Part shown: positions 52,461-62,974 of the stretch, piece by piece | Layout of the letters: every line of letters begins with the position of its first letter | How positions within the stretch are numbered: position 1 is the first letter of the stretch | NCBI GenBank assembly: GCA_922989275.2 | Contig: OV277870.1 | Location: 34,964,356 to 35,028,355 of the forward strand | From: Gari tellinella | Taxonomy: Eukaryota > Mollusca > Bivalvia > Cardiida > Psammobiidae | Reading direction: 5' to 3' | Length of the DNA stretch: 64,000 nt | The notes under the pieces: generated by a model | What the model saw: only the letters and a program-made list of their open reading frames with translations | What the model was told of the DNA's origin: nothing | The model's database searches: none | Program-made: the position numbers and the translations under genes

Positions 52461-52574
52461 TTTTTGTTGTTGATAGTTTGATTGAATTGCACAATTTTTC
52501 AATTAATTTGGTTTATCGATAAAAGAAGATTTTGTTGTCCCAATTGCAAATTCTCCAAATAATTAAAAACAAAC

Positions 52575-52805
52575 GAGCCGCGTTTTGTGCATAAAACGAT
52601 TTTGTCCATTGCTCAATGGTTTTGAGCCATACATGATGCCGAGTAACACGGTATCTTATCAGGCTCCTTACTTTTGCTACTCAGTTCTTTTGGTAATTGT
52701 CAGCATTGTTATACAGATGTCATTTAACTAATTTTCTACACTTCACTGGGATGCTTGTGGTTTAGTGACGTCTAAACGGGAAATAGTAACATCTGCTCGG
52801 TTGTA
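52575..52805 (+). mobile_element. Old MITE-A
   Basis: GGTTTTGAGCCATACATGAT, GCCGAGTAACACGGTATC, CAGGCTCCTTAC and GTCTAAACGGGAAATAGTAA. The order is kept, the sequence strongly diverged. Confidence 0.45.
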
Positions 52806-52909
52806 CAATACAGTTCTGCTATTTAAAAGTCTTTATTGGGAACGTTTGACGTCTTCTTCCGTGCTCTTTCTTTCTAGAAGATAGCATCTGATTGTAATTT
52901 ACAATATTA

Positions 52910-53137
52910 TTCTGTACAGATAGGAAGATGTTTTCCCCGTTTAAACGAGACTAAAGTCAACGGCAATACAATAAAATGCAGTTAATGGCAAGTTAGGGAT
53001 TCATTATCTTTTTGGTGGCAAACAGTTGATAGCTAGGTCAGACGCAAGGTTACCCGGCTCCGAGTTGTTTGAACTGAACATGTTTTCGACATGCACATGT
53101 TTATTGACAAAGAATAACGTCACCTCCTCTCTGTAAA
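52910..53137 (-). mobile_element. Old MITE-A, inverted
   Basis: CCCCGTTTAAACGAGAC, GGTGGCAAACAGTTGATAGC, GACGCAAGGTTACCCGG and ATTGACAAAGAATAACGTC. Ends degraded. Confidence 0.5.
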
Positions 53138-53249
53138 AGCGAAAGCCTGTTAACGTTAGGTGATTGAGAGAATTGCTGTAGCCGAAACAAAGCAATAATT
53201 GCCTACCTCTTCCAATACCATGGACGTGTTAAAATATTTTAAATTTTCA

Positions 53250-53320
53250 AACAGTGTAGACCCAAATCAGAGGACTCCAAAGGAACCCGCTGATCAGGGT
53301 CGGCACTGTTTGCTAATTCA
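53250..53320. mobile_element. Family I core
   Basis: CAAACAGTGTAGACCCAAAT, CAGAGGACTCC and CTGATCAGGGTCGGCACTG. Stem partly mismatched; ends not found. Confidence 0.5.
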
Positions 53321-53467
53321 GACAGTTTTTCTTATTAAACTACCAATTTAAATAATAAGTATACTGGTTCATGTAGTTGTAACTAAAAGTATCTACAAGG
53401 GAACTTAAAACATACAAATGTTATCTATTGTTGAAAGAGTTAAAGTCCCAAAATGTAAACAGCTTTA

Positions 53468-53670
53468 CACTTTCATTGCATTTCCCCGGGTAAAATAGTT
53501 ATGTACAAACAGAACTAGGATCTTGATTAGACATCACGGTACGCGACGTCTGATAACTTAAAGGATCCAAACTGTTTGATACTAAAGTATAAAAAAACTA
53601 AATTGTAAATTTGAGTAATACAAGCAGAAGCCAGTTGTTTATAATTGATGACATCGTGCAACTAGAAGAG
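53468..53670 (+). mobile_element. Diverged MITE-C
   Basis: CACTTTCATTGCATTTCCC, AACTAGGATCTTGATTAGAC, GTACGCGACGTCTGATAAC, AAGCAGAAGCCAGTTG and TTGATGACATCGTGCAA. TIRs decayed. Confidence 0.6.
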
Positions 53671-53710
53671 ATAAAACAAAAAGGTATGCCAAGAAATGAA
53701 ATTTGAAATA

Positions 53711-53903
53711 CAGTCGAACTTCGATATCTCGAACTCGCTTAACTCGAACTATCCGATATTTCGACACATGAACTGCATTATTTCATGCTCGGTTAAGTCT
53801 TACATAACCATATTTCAAAGTTTAAACGTGGCTTAGCCACGTTTTAACTTTGAAATACGGGTATGTTCGACTTAACCGAGTTCGATAAATCGAAATTCGG
53901 CTG
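53711..53903. mobile_element. MITE-G, full length, 193 bp
   Basis: TA 53709-53710 then CAGTCGAACTTCGATATC; right end ATAAATCGAAATTCGGCTG then TA. Inner stem TTTCAAAGTTTAAACGTGGC/GCCACGTTTTAACTTTGAAA. TA target. Confidence 0.8.
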
Positions 53904-54436
53904 TATGCAATACTAGTCAATTGTCAATAACCAAAGGCTTTTCTTTTCCGTTAAAAATCGCAAGCAGCTTTATAAATATTTATAAACACGGAGTTTGTCG
54001 AACTCATATCTAGTTTTAAACCGTGATATATTATTATAAAGCCTGCTTAATATTTAGAGCGATATAAAAAATATGTTTAAAAAACGTAATTGCAAAGTTC
54101 TTATTCTTTATTTTAAATATGAATTAGTTCGTTTAAATCACTTCTAGTTAATTGAAGAACACATCAGGGAAATTCATTAGTAATATTAATAGAACATGAT
54201 AAATGACACTGTTCAAAATTCATTTGAAAAAGGCGTACCGCGGGAGTGTTACTTATATTCTGCAACAAACGTCCTAATTATTATTTGCAAGCTATTTGAA
54301 ATCACTTCTTGAAATCTTATGCACGACTAAATAATAATGGTAGTTCTTAAAAGAGCTTTGTACCATGTAAATTATAAGTCCATGTACCAATTTAGACGCG
54401 TATATGTGTCATTTAAAAACAGTGTTCATGCGAATA
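53904..54436. other. Spacer, nothing recognised
   Basis: AT-rich and without family match. Confidence 0.35.
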
Positions 54437-54615
54437 CAGTCGAAACTTGATACCTCGAACTCGCGTTAGTTCGAACAGACCCATATTTCAAAGTTAAAAA
54501 GTGGCTTAGCCACGTTTTATCTTTGAAATACGGGTATGTTCAACTTAAGTGGGGTCGTTTTATTGAAAATAAACTCTTGAAATACGGCTAATATCGATTT
54601 AAGCGAGTTTGAAGT
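54437..54615. mobile_element. MITE-G copy, right end rearranged
   Basis: TACAGTCGAAACTTGATACC at the left, the inner stem as in 53711-53903, then GTGGGGTCGTTTTATTG and TTTAAGCGAGTTTGAAG without a clean right TIR. Confidence 0.65.
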
Positions 54616-54774
54616 TTAAGGTTATCTTAGAGAACTCGTTTAGGACGTAAGGCTTTGCACAAGACACTACTTAGTCAAACATGGATTTGACATAGACTTA
54701 ATTGGAAACTGGTGTTAAACGGGTACCTGTCTAAAAAACTACCAGTTCCACCCAAAAACATGTAGCAAACTTAA

Positions 54775-55020
54775 CCCTTTCACAATCAATCGCGCTTTGA
54801 AGCGCGTTTGCAAACAGTTTGGATCCTGATCAGACGCCGCGTAACGCGGCATCTGATCAGGATCCAAGCTGTTTGACACTCGTTTTGAAATTTATTAAGT
54901 CATACATGTACTGACTTATTTTTTAACTTTGAAACGGAATTGCAGACAACAAAATTGAAGCAGACGACAATGAAACGGTGAAGGGGTAAAAATCTCACGA
55001 ACATTTTGGTAGTGAAAGGG
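54775..55020 (+). mobile_element. MITE-C long form, complete, 246 bp
   Basis: TTAA 54771-54774 and 55021-55024. CCCTTTCACAATCAATC at the left and GGTAGTGAAAGGG at the right. Between the GAAGCAGACGACAATG block and the right TIR lies the extra AAAATCTCACGAACATTTT. Hairpin with one mismatch (GCGGCATCTG). Confidence 0.84.
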
Positions 55021-55785
55021 TTAAATAAAGCAGTATTTGGACTAGTGGAGACGACACTAGTATTGCTCGTTTGAACGAAGATGAAATGTAAACGCAATGC
55101 TATTCAAAGTAGATAGCGTTTTGGAAATGATGACAATTACTTTTAATTATAGTGGCAAACAATTTGAAAATGATAGTCTTACAGCTTAAAGCTATATGAA
55201 AGTTAAGCATCAAACAGAAAATATCTAACATAATTTTCTACTATACGTTCAACTTGTCTTACATGTATGTAGTATCCTGCCTTTAGTCTACTAGAAAAGT
55301 GTTTGTGTCAAAGAGTGACCGCTCAACATAAGGTTGACTGTGTATAACTCTAAACGACGTAGTCGTGATTAATTCCTCAATCATCATTATCCGTAAGAAA
55401 TACTGTTGATTGCGACGTTGAAAGAGTAAGACTCGAAACCAGATGTTAACTAACTAATTGTTTGAGCAAAATAAATTGCGTGAGAAGCATATCATTGGAT
55501 TCGAAGAAAAACACATTCAGACGTAGAGTCGAAATGTTAACGACCGCCAGTTTGAAACGGAGAGTATCAGTAGACATGTTAGAAACAAACTAACAAATAA
55601 CACTACTAGATTAATGAGGAGACACGTTCGGGAATCAAAGACTGATGACGATAATCTAAAAATGATATAAATCTAAAGTTTCGCCTATCGGTTTTACTAC
55701 AACTTCACAAACATATGTTATCGATCTTCTACACGCTAGGAGTGCGAATCCTTGAGCCCTTTCGCAAACCGTTTGGATACAGATG
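55021..55785. other. Spacer, nothing recognised
   Basis: AT-rich, no repeat family match and no protein-like frame. Confidence 0.35.
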
Positions 55786-56008
55786 CAGGGGAGAAGACGT
55801 TTTTCTTATCCAAAAAATGCGTTTACGCCAAAAACGTTTATTTCCATCGCAAACAGTTTGGAGCCTGATCAAACGCCGGGTTACCTCTCAGATGAAAATT
55901 AAGTGTTATAGATTTCTCAAACCTGACATTTTATACATAATGTTTTATTAGTGATTTGCGTTTGCGTTTTGTTTGTGTTTAAACGGGAAAGAATAGTGCC
56001 TTCTCCAC
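55786..56008 (+). mobile_element. MITE-A with right half of hairpin deleted
   Basis: GCAGGGGAGAAGACGTTTTT, AATGCGTTTACGCCAAAAAC, GCCTGATCAAACGCCGGG then directly TTACCTCTCAGATG; ends GTTTAAACGGGAAAGAAT and CCTTCTCCACTG. Confidence 0.65.
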
Positions 56009-56087
56009 TGAAAGACACTGAGTCACTCGGTGTCTCATCTGGATCAAAATGTGTGACAATATACTTTCTTTATGTTTATCCCTTTAA

Positions 56088-56329
56088 CCCTTTATCCCAT
56101 AGCCTGTTTCTAGTATTGAAGATAGGTGACCACTTAATGCAGGTTGAGAGTAAAGCAGAATGTGCCTTAAGGCACATTTTGCTTTACTTTCAGCCTGCTT
56201 TAAGCTTACATCTGCTAGAATATAGAAAAAAATCCTATAATATATATTCATAACAGTATAAATTGTGACTATTTCTTCAGAGGAGGATTAAACAAGAGGC
56301 GTAAAAAGTCGTATTTATGGGGTAATGGG
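56088..56329 (+). mobile_element. MITE-D, full length, with compensated stem change
   Basis: TTAA 56084-56087 and 56330-56333. CCCTTTATCCCATAGCC and ATGGGGTAATGGG at the ends. The stem reads AATGTGCC TTAA GGCACATT in place of AATGCGCC/GGCGCATT. Confidence 0.87.
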
Positions 56330-56391
56330 TTAACTGTCAATGATTTAAATCCTTACCAGACACTCCTTTCGACATTTCGTCAACCATACAA

Positions 56392-56449
56392 TTTTCAGTA
56401 TTTGCTTTGTTTTCTGTGCTTTCAAAGGATCTCCCCTTATTCAGATTTT
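56392..56449 (+). repeat. Repeat H end block inside a MITE-C remnant
   Basis: ATTTTCAGTATTTGCTTTG to CCCCTTATTCAG, identical in order to the 16483 and 62434 blocks. On its right MITE-C DNA continues (GAAACGATATTGCAGAC, AAGACGACAACATG). Confidence 0.7.
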
Positions 56450-56807
56450 TGAAACGATATTGCAGACAACGATCTTGAATAAGACGACAACATGTCTCTG
56501 AAGCGGGTAAACATCGTGATCAGATTTATAATTTAAGGGTTGAACGACTATGATACATGTGACATGTTGCAGACAGGTAAAAGGTTGACATTCAAATGTC
56601 TATACCGAAAAGACATTATATCTGTATTGGTAGCACTCCACATACTAATTGTTCTAGGTAGATATTTATTTTGGAACGAATATGTTTCTAGAAAGTTAGA
56701 GTGCTTGTCAATAAAAACAGAGATAAGATTCTGTCCCTAACATCACCTGTTTGAACTCTTTCCCTGCCACTTTAATACCGTGATCTGTATTTCAAAGCCA
56801 TATTTAA

Positions 56808-57009
56808 CCCTTTCACTCTCAATGACGCTTTAAAGCGCCTTTGCAAACAGTGTGAGTCCTGATCAGTCGCCGCGTCATATTTGACAGTCTTATCGATATT
56901 AGTTAAGTCAAAAATCCTTAAATCCGACTTTGAAACGTTTCTTGCAGACAACGACAATGCAGACAGTGAAGGGGAAAACAATCTCCAGAATAATTTGATC
57001 ATGAAAGGG
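56808..57009 (+). mobile_element. MITE-C long form with hairpin right arm deleted
   Basis: TTAA 56804-56807 and 57010-57013. CCCTTTCACTCTCAATGACG and GATCATGAAAGGG. GATCAGTCGCCGCGTCAT then directly the downstream block; CAATCTCCAGAATAATTTG tail present. Confidence 0.8.
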
Positions 57010-57274
57010 TTAAGGCAAAATTACAAGATACATGTATATTAGAAATATTGTTGAACAGTTAGGTTCCTGATCTGTACTGCGTTAAGCTGCGTCTGCGCAG
57101 GATTCCAAAAGTTCGAACATCGACTGTATTCACCTTTACAGACAAAGGGTCAATGCCAGTGTACCTGGTTGAACGCCAGTGTATTGTGGTTAAGTAATAA
57201 TAGTACAAATACAATTACAGTAATAAAATACATTTTTCAGAGGATTTATCGTATTTTCTCGTAAAAACTAACAT

Positions 57275-57540
57275 CATTAACTATGTTACCGCAAAACCAC
57301 TATCGTCTGCTTGAACTTGTCACTTCCAAGTTCTATCGTCTGCTTAAACCAGTTTATCGTCAAACTATCCTCTGCATGGATAGAGTCGATTTTTCAATAT
57401 GGATTCGGGGATTGTTTTTCCTAAAGAAATATGTATATATACATGTACGAATGCCAAACAGTTTTGATTCTGATTAGACGCCGCGATCAAAAATGTTTTC
57501 AATGTCGCATTTTTCTGCCGTTGGCAGTGAAAGAGTGAAC
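57275..57540 (-). mobile_element. MITE-C, inverted, elongated and decayed
   Basis: TACCGCAAAACCACTATCG, TATCGTCTGCTT twice, GATTAGACGCCGCGATC, AATGTCGCATTTTTCTGCC and GGCAGTGAAAGAGTG. Confidence 0.55.
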
Positions 57541-57549
57541 CCATCCATT

Positions 57550-57730
57550 GCTTTATTACCGTTTGCATTTAAACTGTTGACAGCAATTATTTTAAATGTT
57601 AGGTTCAAGATACTGTGACTAAATAATTGTCGACGAATGTGTCAACTAATTTGGATTCTGATCAGACCCTGTGTTACATGGTGTCTAATCAGGATGAAAA
57701 CTGTTTGCCAAATCGCAAAAGGGCGCCATG
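57550..57730 (-). mobile_element. MITE-C, inverted, fragment
   Basis: TTACCGTTTGCATTTAAAC, GGATTCTGATCAGACC, GTTACATGGTGTCTAATCAG and TTTGCCAAATCGC. Confidence 0.55.
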
Positions 57731-58094
57731 CACATCAAAACATTGACATTTAACAAGATGACAATGCTATATACATTGTACTTTACAGTGACTGTTCCTT
57801 CATTCATCACGACCTGTCATAAACGGAACTTGATTGTTTCATTAAAATACATTTATTTTATTTATAGCCATTCAAAGTAGATCTACGTTTACGTAGAAAT
57901 CCCACGGTACATCAAATACACTTCTTCAATTACGCCAAAGTCTAGATTTATTATGGGCCCGCACGACGTAGTCGGACATATTGTGTTTGCCTTACCTGTA
58001 TGTCTGTATGTCTACAACATTAACTTTTGCACTACATAATTATAATTGATACTTCATTGCACCATTCCGGTTGACCCAATCAGTCCTATTTTAA
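57731..58094. other. Spacer, nothing recognised
   Basis: AT-rich; GGGCCCGCACGACGTAGTCG at about 57955-57974 recalls the end of MITE-X but no partner is seen. Confidence 0.3.
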
Positions 58095-58396
58095 TCTGAG
58101 TTGCAAACAGGTTGAAGCCTGATCAGACGCAGGGTTACCCGGCGTCTGATCTGGCTCCAACCTTTTTGTAATGGAAATAGTAGTTTTAGCGTAAATGCGT
58201 TTATTCGGAAAGAATAACATATCAGTAAAACTAGCGCATCGGTCTCATGCTGCACGAGAATCATGCTTATCTCAAGTAGAAAACTGTACGAATATATGTT
58301 ACCCTCTTACCATTATAAACTATTATGTTCTAAAAATAACTCGGCCATGTCGGAAAAATCGGATAATATCGGGATAGAATAACGTCTTCTTTTCTG
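58095..58396 (-). mobile_element. MITE-A with an internal insertion
   Basis: AGTTGCAAACAGGTTGAAGC, hairpin GACGCAGGGTTACCCGGCG, TTTTAGCGTAAATGCG and GGAAAGAATAACATATC, then about 150 bp of other DNA before a second end-like GGGATAGAATAACGTCTTC. Confidence 0.5.
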
Positions 58397-58582
58397 TAAA
58401 TAACTGTTTACTGGGGTGTAGCATTTCAAAGATAAATTTATAGGACCAATGACTGTACAGATTATCAAAAAAATCGTGCACGCTAACCGGTCTGAGTTTT
58501 CCCAAACTTACTATTAAATGTAAGTAAATATGTAGTCAAGTGTTTCAAATACTCAATGTTAATAATCCAGCTTTTGTTTTTT

Positions 58583-58785
58583 AACAAACAGTAAATAAGA
58601 CGTTATTCTTTCCCGTTTAAACGCAAACGGAACGCAAACGCACTGTACTATACTATAGAAAAAGATAATTGTTTAACATGTCGGACAATTCATGTCAATC
58701 TGAATGATAAACAGGTGTCTGATCATGCTCCAAACTGTTTGAAATTTAAATCATTGTTTTAGCATAAACGCGTAGCTCGGATTAG
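58583..58785 (-). mobile_element. MITE-A fragment with reduced hairpin
   Basis: CGTTATTCTTTCCCGTTTAA, ACGCAAACGGAACGCAAACG, GGTGTCTGATCATGCTCC and TTTTAGCATAAACGCG. The hairpin left arm and apex are deleted. Confidence 0.55.
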
Positions 58786-59144
58786 ATGCCGATATACATG
58801 TAACCTCAGCATATCATAACGATCCAAACAATATGACTCCAACAAAGCAGCAATAGGAACGAGACATTCAATCAGAGATATATAAGTATGACAATAAAAA
58901 TGTATGGTTCTAGAAAAAGACAATTTGCTAAGATGGAGAAGGGTAAACAATCATTATTGTTACTTTGGAAAATTGAATGGGAGAACTGATACTTTAAACT
59001 TTAGATTCGTGCGTAATGAATGCTATTTGGAACTGAAAGATATATGCCCATGGCTCCGTTTGATTCTGGTAATATAACAGAGACAATGAAGGAATCGGTA
59101 AATATCTGGATAAGGCACTATTATTCCCGTGAACTTTTATCTAA

Positions 59145-59411
59145 TCCCTTTACTGCCATGACGTCATCGATTTTAAACAATTGTCGTCTGCTTTTATTTC
59201 TCAAATTGAAATAGTTACTTGGCTGCAAAATTTGAAATAAATGTTTCACGGCGTCTGATCAGGCTGCAAGGTCATAGAGCCTAGGCTCAAATCTGACCAA
59301 TTAAATGCTTGGGAACGATCTCATGCTCATTACCAACGCTTTATAACATTGGAACCAAGATCCAAACAGTTTGCAAATAACTATTGTACTCGGCTCAGGA
59401 CACTGAAAGGG
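59145..59411 (-). mobile_element. MITE-C, inverted, expanded hairpin region
   Basis: CCCTTTACTGCCATGACG at the left, ACTGAAAGGG at the right. ACAATTGTCGTCTGC and CACGGCGTCTGATCAGGC are kept; about 100 bp of unrelated DNA separate the hairpin from CAGTTTGCAAATAAC. Confidence 0.65.
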
Positions 59412-59654
59412 TTTAAAATCAAATAGTTTCAATATGTCTATCATGAAATTAGAACACAGACGCGTTTACAATCAATTTGGAACATTTTCTTACATAACCA
59501 ATATTGCTGCGTGAATGAAAGCCGAATGAGAGAAAATTGGGTGATTAACACGTTTGTTACGTTGAGAGATAAAACATAGATTAGATTTACATATAATTTA
59601 AACGTACTCTGTCTTGACATGATAAATATCGGACAAAAAGTGTTATGTGTTAAC

Positions 59655-59830
59655 TCACTGTCAATGTAGACAATCAGTTTGGGTCAGAATCAGACGACAC
59701 GTTACACGGCGTCTGATCAGGCCAAACATGTTTGTCAAATATATCAATTTTTTAGTCAAAAACGTATACAATTCTTAATTTTGAAATAAAAAATAGACGA
59801 GAAATATAAGCAGAAGATAAGCCATGAAAG
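59655..59830 (+). mobile_element. MITE-C fragment
   Basis: CAGTTTGGGTCAGAATCAG, GACACGTTACACGGCGTCTG and CAGAAGATAAGCCATGAAAG. Left TIR missing. Confidence 0.5.
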
Positions 59831-59853
59831 GTAACTTCAACACTACCATAATA

Positions 59854-60175
59854 CAATGCTTCCTCCCAACAACGACCCTCCCAACAACGAGTTCATCCCT
59901 ACAACAACACTTAAAAAGACAACCCTGTCTTACATCTTCACTCCTGCAATATTGTCTGCTTGAAATTTTCGTCTGCTGTTTTTCTAAAAATTATTTATTA
60001 GTTGACATTTTGACAGAAGAAATAGAATGACGAGTGACAAACAGGTTGAATCCAGATTAGACGCCGCGTTACGCGGTGTCAGATTTCGATTCAAGCTGTT
60101 CGCAAGTGTTAGCCAATTTTCCCTTCATCCGAACAACACCCGCATTCTTTGTCTCCCGCTGGGTGTCGTTCACTG
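59854..60175 (+). mobile_element. MITE-B with shortened right end
   Basis: CAATGCTTCCTCCCAACAAC at the left; the right end GGGTGTCGTTCACTG lacks the GTAGAGAGGGAG part. TA flanks. Hairpin GATTAGACGCCGCGTTACGC nearly intact. Confidence 0.75.
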
Positions 60176-60225
60176 TACAAGTATAATATTATAAATGTAT
60201 AACCCATCAAACAAAGCATCTGCTA

Positions 60226-60370
60226 CAGTGGAGAAAACATCATGCCTTCTCAAAGAAAACGTTTATGCTCCAACCGTATGTCCACTGCAAACATTTGGAT
60301 CCAGATCCGACGCCGGTTAAACTCTTAATTGTTTGCTACTCAGATCAAAAATTTCTTTCAGAACTTTCAA
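60226..60370 (+). mobile_element. MITE-A left half
   Basis: CAGTGGAGAAAACATCATGC, AACGTTTATGCTCCAACCG, GATCCAGATCCGACGCCGG; the right arm and the right end are deleted. Confidence 0.55.
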
Positions 60371-60452
60371 ACACCTGTTATATTGTATATACTTTATAGA
60401 TATATAATTATTTAACGCATTTAAATCATTCATCTAATAAAAAAACACACCA

Positions 60453-60472
60453 AAAAAAAAAAAAAAAAAAGA
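60453..60472 (+). repeat. Poly(A) run
   Basis: About 18 A in a row after CACACC, with no recognisable retroposon body upstream. Confidence 0.8.
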
Positions 60473-60534
60473 AGTTCAATTTATACGGTCATGAATATGC
60501 ACCATAAAAAATATTTTCCATATCTTAGCAAAGG

Positions 60535-60680
60535 AGTTAACTTAAAGCAGGCTGGCAGTAAGTAAAATGTTAGGCTGAAAGTAAGCAGAATGTTTCTTAA
60601 GGAGCATTCTGCTTTACTTTAAGTCTGTTTTAAGTAACTATATGTCTCTAGTACTAAAAACAAGCTTTTGGGAGAAGGAT
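60535..60680 (+). mobile_element. MITE-D fragment with rearranged stem
   Basis: ACTTAAAGCAGGCTGGCAG, a second GGCTGAAAGTAAGCAGAATG, TTCTTAAGGAGCATTCTGC and TTTAAGTCTGTTTTAAG. TIRs absent. Confidence 0.55.
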
Positions 60681-61419
60681 TAATGGTATTGCATTTGAAT
60701 TTAGTTAAATTAAACCGGAAAGAATAACGTCATCTCCATTTTACCTGAAAGTATCATCTAATATTTTACCTATTTCATTGTAGAAACATCGATATAAGTG
60801 GTCCACAGTTTGTATCCAAACAGGTTTGGAAATAGTTCAGTCAGAATTTAATTGACTGAGTTAGATATGTTGTTGTGAATTGCGGAGGTGGATGTAATTC
60901 GGGAATACGTGTGCCAATTACGATATTGGATCATAGTATTGTATAGCACGGTTGTCATATAGGAAAATTATATCAATTGAAAATATAAACCCCCTTATGA
61001 CATCCATTAAAGAGTGGGCCTTATCTAATTTACAACAAAAGAAATTCACAAAAACACACACAAAAAATCCCAACAGAAACAAACCCAATATAATTCATGA
61101 ACATAGATTGATGACTTAGTTTGTTTTGTAACGTAAAGAATTAGTAAAGATATTCCTGAACAATTTTTTTCGAAATAAATTTACTTGTATCAGAAAACTG
61201 ACGTCCGTTGTTTATTTTCTGAAGTCACGTTTGAAATTTGATACATAATACAAAGAACCAGCATGAATATTATATTGTCAAAAGGCATATTGGGGAAAAA
61301 AGCCAGTTTTGTGGTTCAAATAAATGTACTACATCATGGTTCTGACAGTATATTTTGCGAATATTTATTTTGTTAATGTAGCATTTCGCCAACTGTACGT
61401 AAGGCCTACCATATGAATA
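60681..61419. other. Spacer; nothing recognised
   Basis: A MITE-A-like GGAAAGAATAACGTCATCTC at 60717-60737 is the only trace; otherwise AT-rich. Confidence 0.35.
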
Positions 61420-61774
61420 CAGTGTTCTCTCTCTACAATAACACCCGAATGGGAGACAAAAAGTGTGTGTGTTGTTCCGTGGGAGTTGTTATAGGGAGGG
61501 CAATTAGTTTACGTTTACAAACAGCATGAATCCAGATCAGACGCCACATAACGCGGCTTCTGATCTTGATTCAAACTGTTTGTCACTCGTCTTTATGCCA
61601 AAATGTTCAATATGTGACTTTGAGAAAAACAGCAGATGCCCATTTTAAGCAGGCGACATTACAGCCGTCAAAAGGTTGGGCATCATTGTCATGTTTGGGG
61701 AACAGCGGCAAGCGTTGTTGTTAGGAGGGAAGGAGTGAATCGATGTCTAGAGGGTCGTTATATGGAGGGAGCTT
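61420..61774 (-). mobile_element. MITE-B with decayed right end
   Basis: CAGTGTTCTCTCTCTACAAT, GTGTGTTGTTCCGTGGGAG, hairpin GACGCCACATAACGCGGC, TTTTAAGCAGGCGACATTAC and TTATATGGAGGGAGCTTC. TA at the left. Confidence 0.75.
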
Positions 61775-61779
61775 CTTCT

Positions 61780-61830
61780 TTCCCGTATCAACGAAACTAA
61801 ACACAAACGCAATGCTAAATGTTTGAGAAA
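61780..61830 (-). mobile_element. MITE-A terminal scrap
   Basis: CTTTCCCGTATCAACGAAAC and ACACAAACGCAATGC follow the MITE-B end directly. Confidence 0.4.
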
Positions 61831-61894
61831 ATTTACATAAATTTGAAAACATATGATGATTTACCTTTATCTGAATGCTACACAATTTTAAGGC

Positions 61895-62110
61895 CTGGTT
61901 CCCATCTGTTTCGAATGGATTTAATTGTGATTTGATTTGATTTGATTTGGTATGATTTTACGTCGCTTTTAACAGTATTTCAGTCATATCGCGACGTCCC
62001 GCTAATTACAGGTGGAGGAAGACCCCAGAGGCCCTTTATGCGCTGTTTCAGGCACAAATTGGCTACTGGGTAGAACCACCGACCTTCCGCAAGCCAGCTA
62101 GAAGGATTTA
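61895..62110. repeat. Dispersed repeat with (GATTT)n and ACCACCGACCTTCC end
   Basis: TTGATTTGATTTGATTTGG, TTTACGTCGCTTTTAACAG, TATTTCAGTCATATCGCGAC, GTGGAGGAAGACCCCAGAG and GTAGAACCACCGACCTTCC. These are words I associate with a repeat widespread in molluscs (from memory); related to 11890-12140. Confidence 0.5.
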
Positions 62111-62319
62111 ATTGTGAAGCATGGCATCGGGAGTGAGAAAAGATAGCCTTTCTCAACTGTATCTCTAAATAGTTTCAGTCATCCACACTGGATAAGTTTA
62201 CTGGTTATCCTATTTTGTGCCGGTCGATTCTTCTATACTTATATGGATAAACCAGTTTTTGTTATCTTAGGGGTGCCTGGTATAAACTTTCATATTCGTT
62301 TTGTTTTATATTTATTGAT

Positions 62320-62365
62320 TGATTTGGGTTTTAAGGCACCGCGACACATAAAATGGTCATATCAA
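62320..62365 (+). repeat. Fragment of the GGCACCGCGACACATAA family
   Basis: GATTTGGGTTTTAAGGCACC and GCGACACATAAAATGGTCAT match 11895-11935. Confidence 0.55.
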
Positions 62366-62397
62366 TTTTATATTGAAATTCCTATCAGCAAACAGTG

Positions 62398-62795
62398 TAG
62401 ACTCATTGCTCATAGACAGTATTGCTCATGAACAGACTCAAATAAACCGAGTCTGCAATTTTCAGTATTTGCTTTGTTTTCTGTGCTTTCAAAGGATCTC
62501 CCCTTATTCAGATTATATAATTCACAACAGCAGATGTTAAGTGCTTGTGTGGCGGCTGTAAAAAGTCGCCCCGTACTTCATTCTCAGTGTTGTTATACTT
62601 TCTGGTCCTTTGGAATCATTGATTTCAGCGCATTTACAGTTGAAAGTTGAATTCCGCTTAAGCTGGTGCTAGGGGGCGTGAGCACTGTTGCATATTTAAG
62701 TATTGCTCATGAACAGACTCAAATAAACCGAGTCTGCAATTTTCAGTATTTGCTTTGTTTTCTGTGCTTTCAAAGGATCTCCCCTTATTCAGATC
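62398..62795 (+). repeat. Repeat H, second full copy, inserted in a family I/C core
   Basis: 80 bp blocks at 62434 and 62714 flank the same middle as 16563-16759. The left neighbour is GCAAACAGTGTAGAC and the right neighbour ATATCAGACGCCGC with CTGTTTGCATATG, i.e. the two halves of a core hairpin. Confidence 0.75.
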
Positions 62796-62974
62796 ATATC
62801 AGACGCCGCATTATACTGTTTATACTGTTTGCATATGTGCCATATATGGGGTCGTGGGCATAAATGGTTTACGTTAACTCGTTTCTGGCTTTATTCTAGA
62901 GCATTAGTGTGAAACAATCCGTCAACACTCGTTTCCTGGAAATGTCATTGACAACATGTTATAAATCACATATA

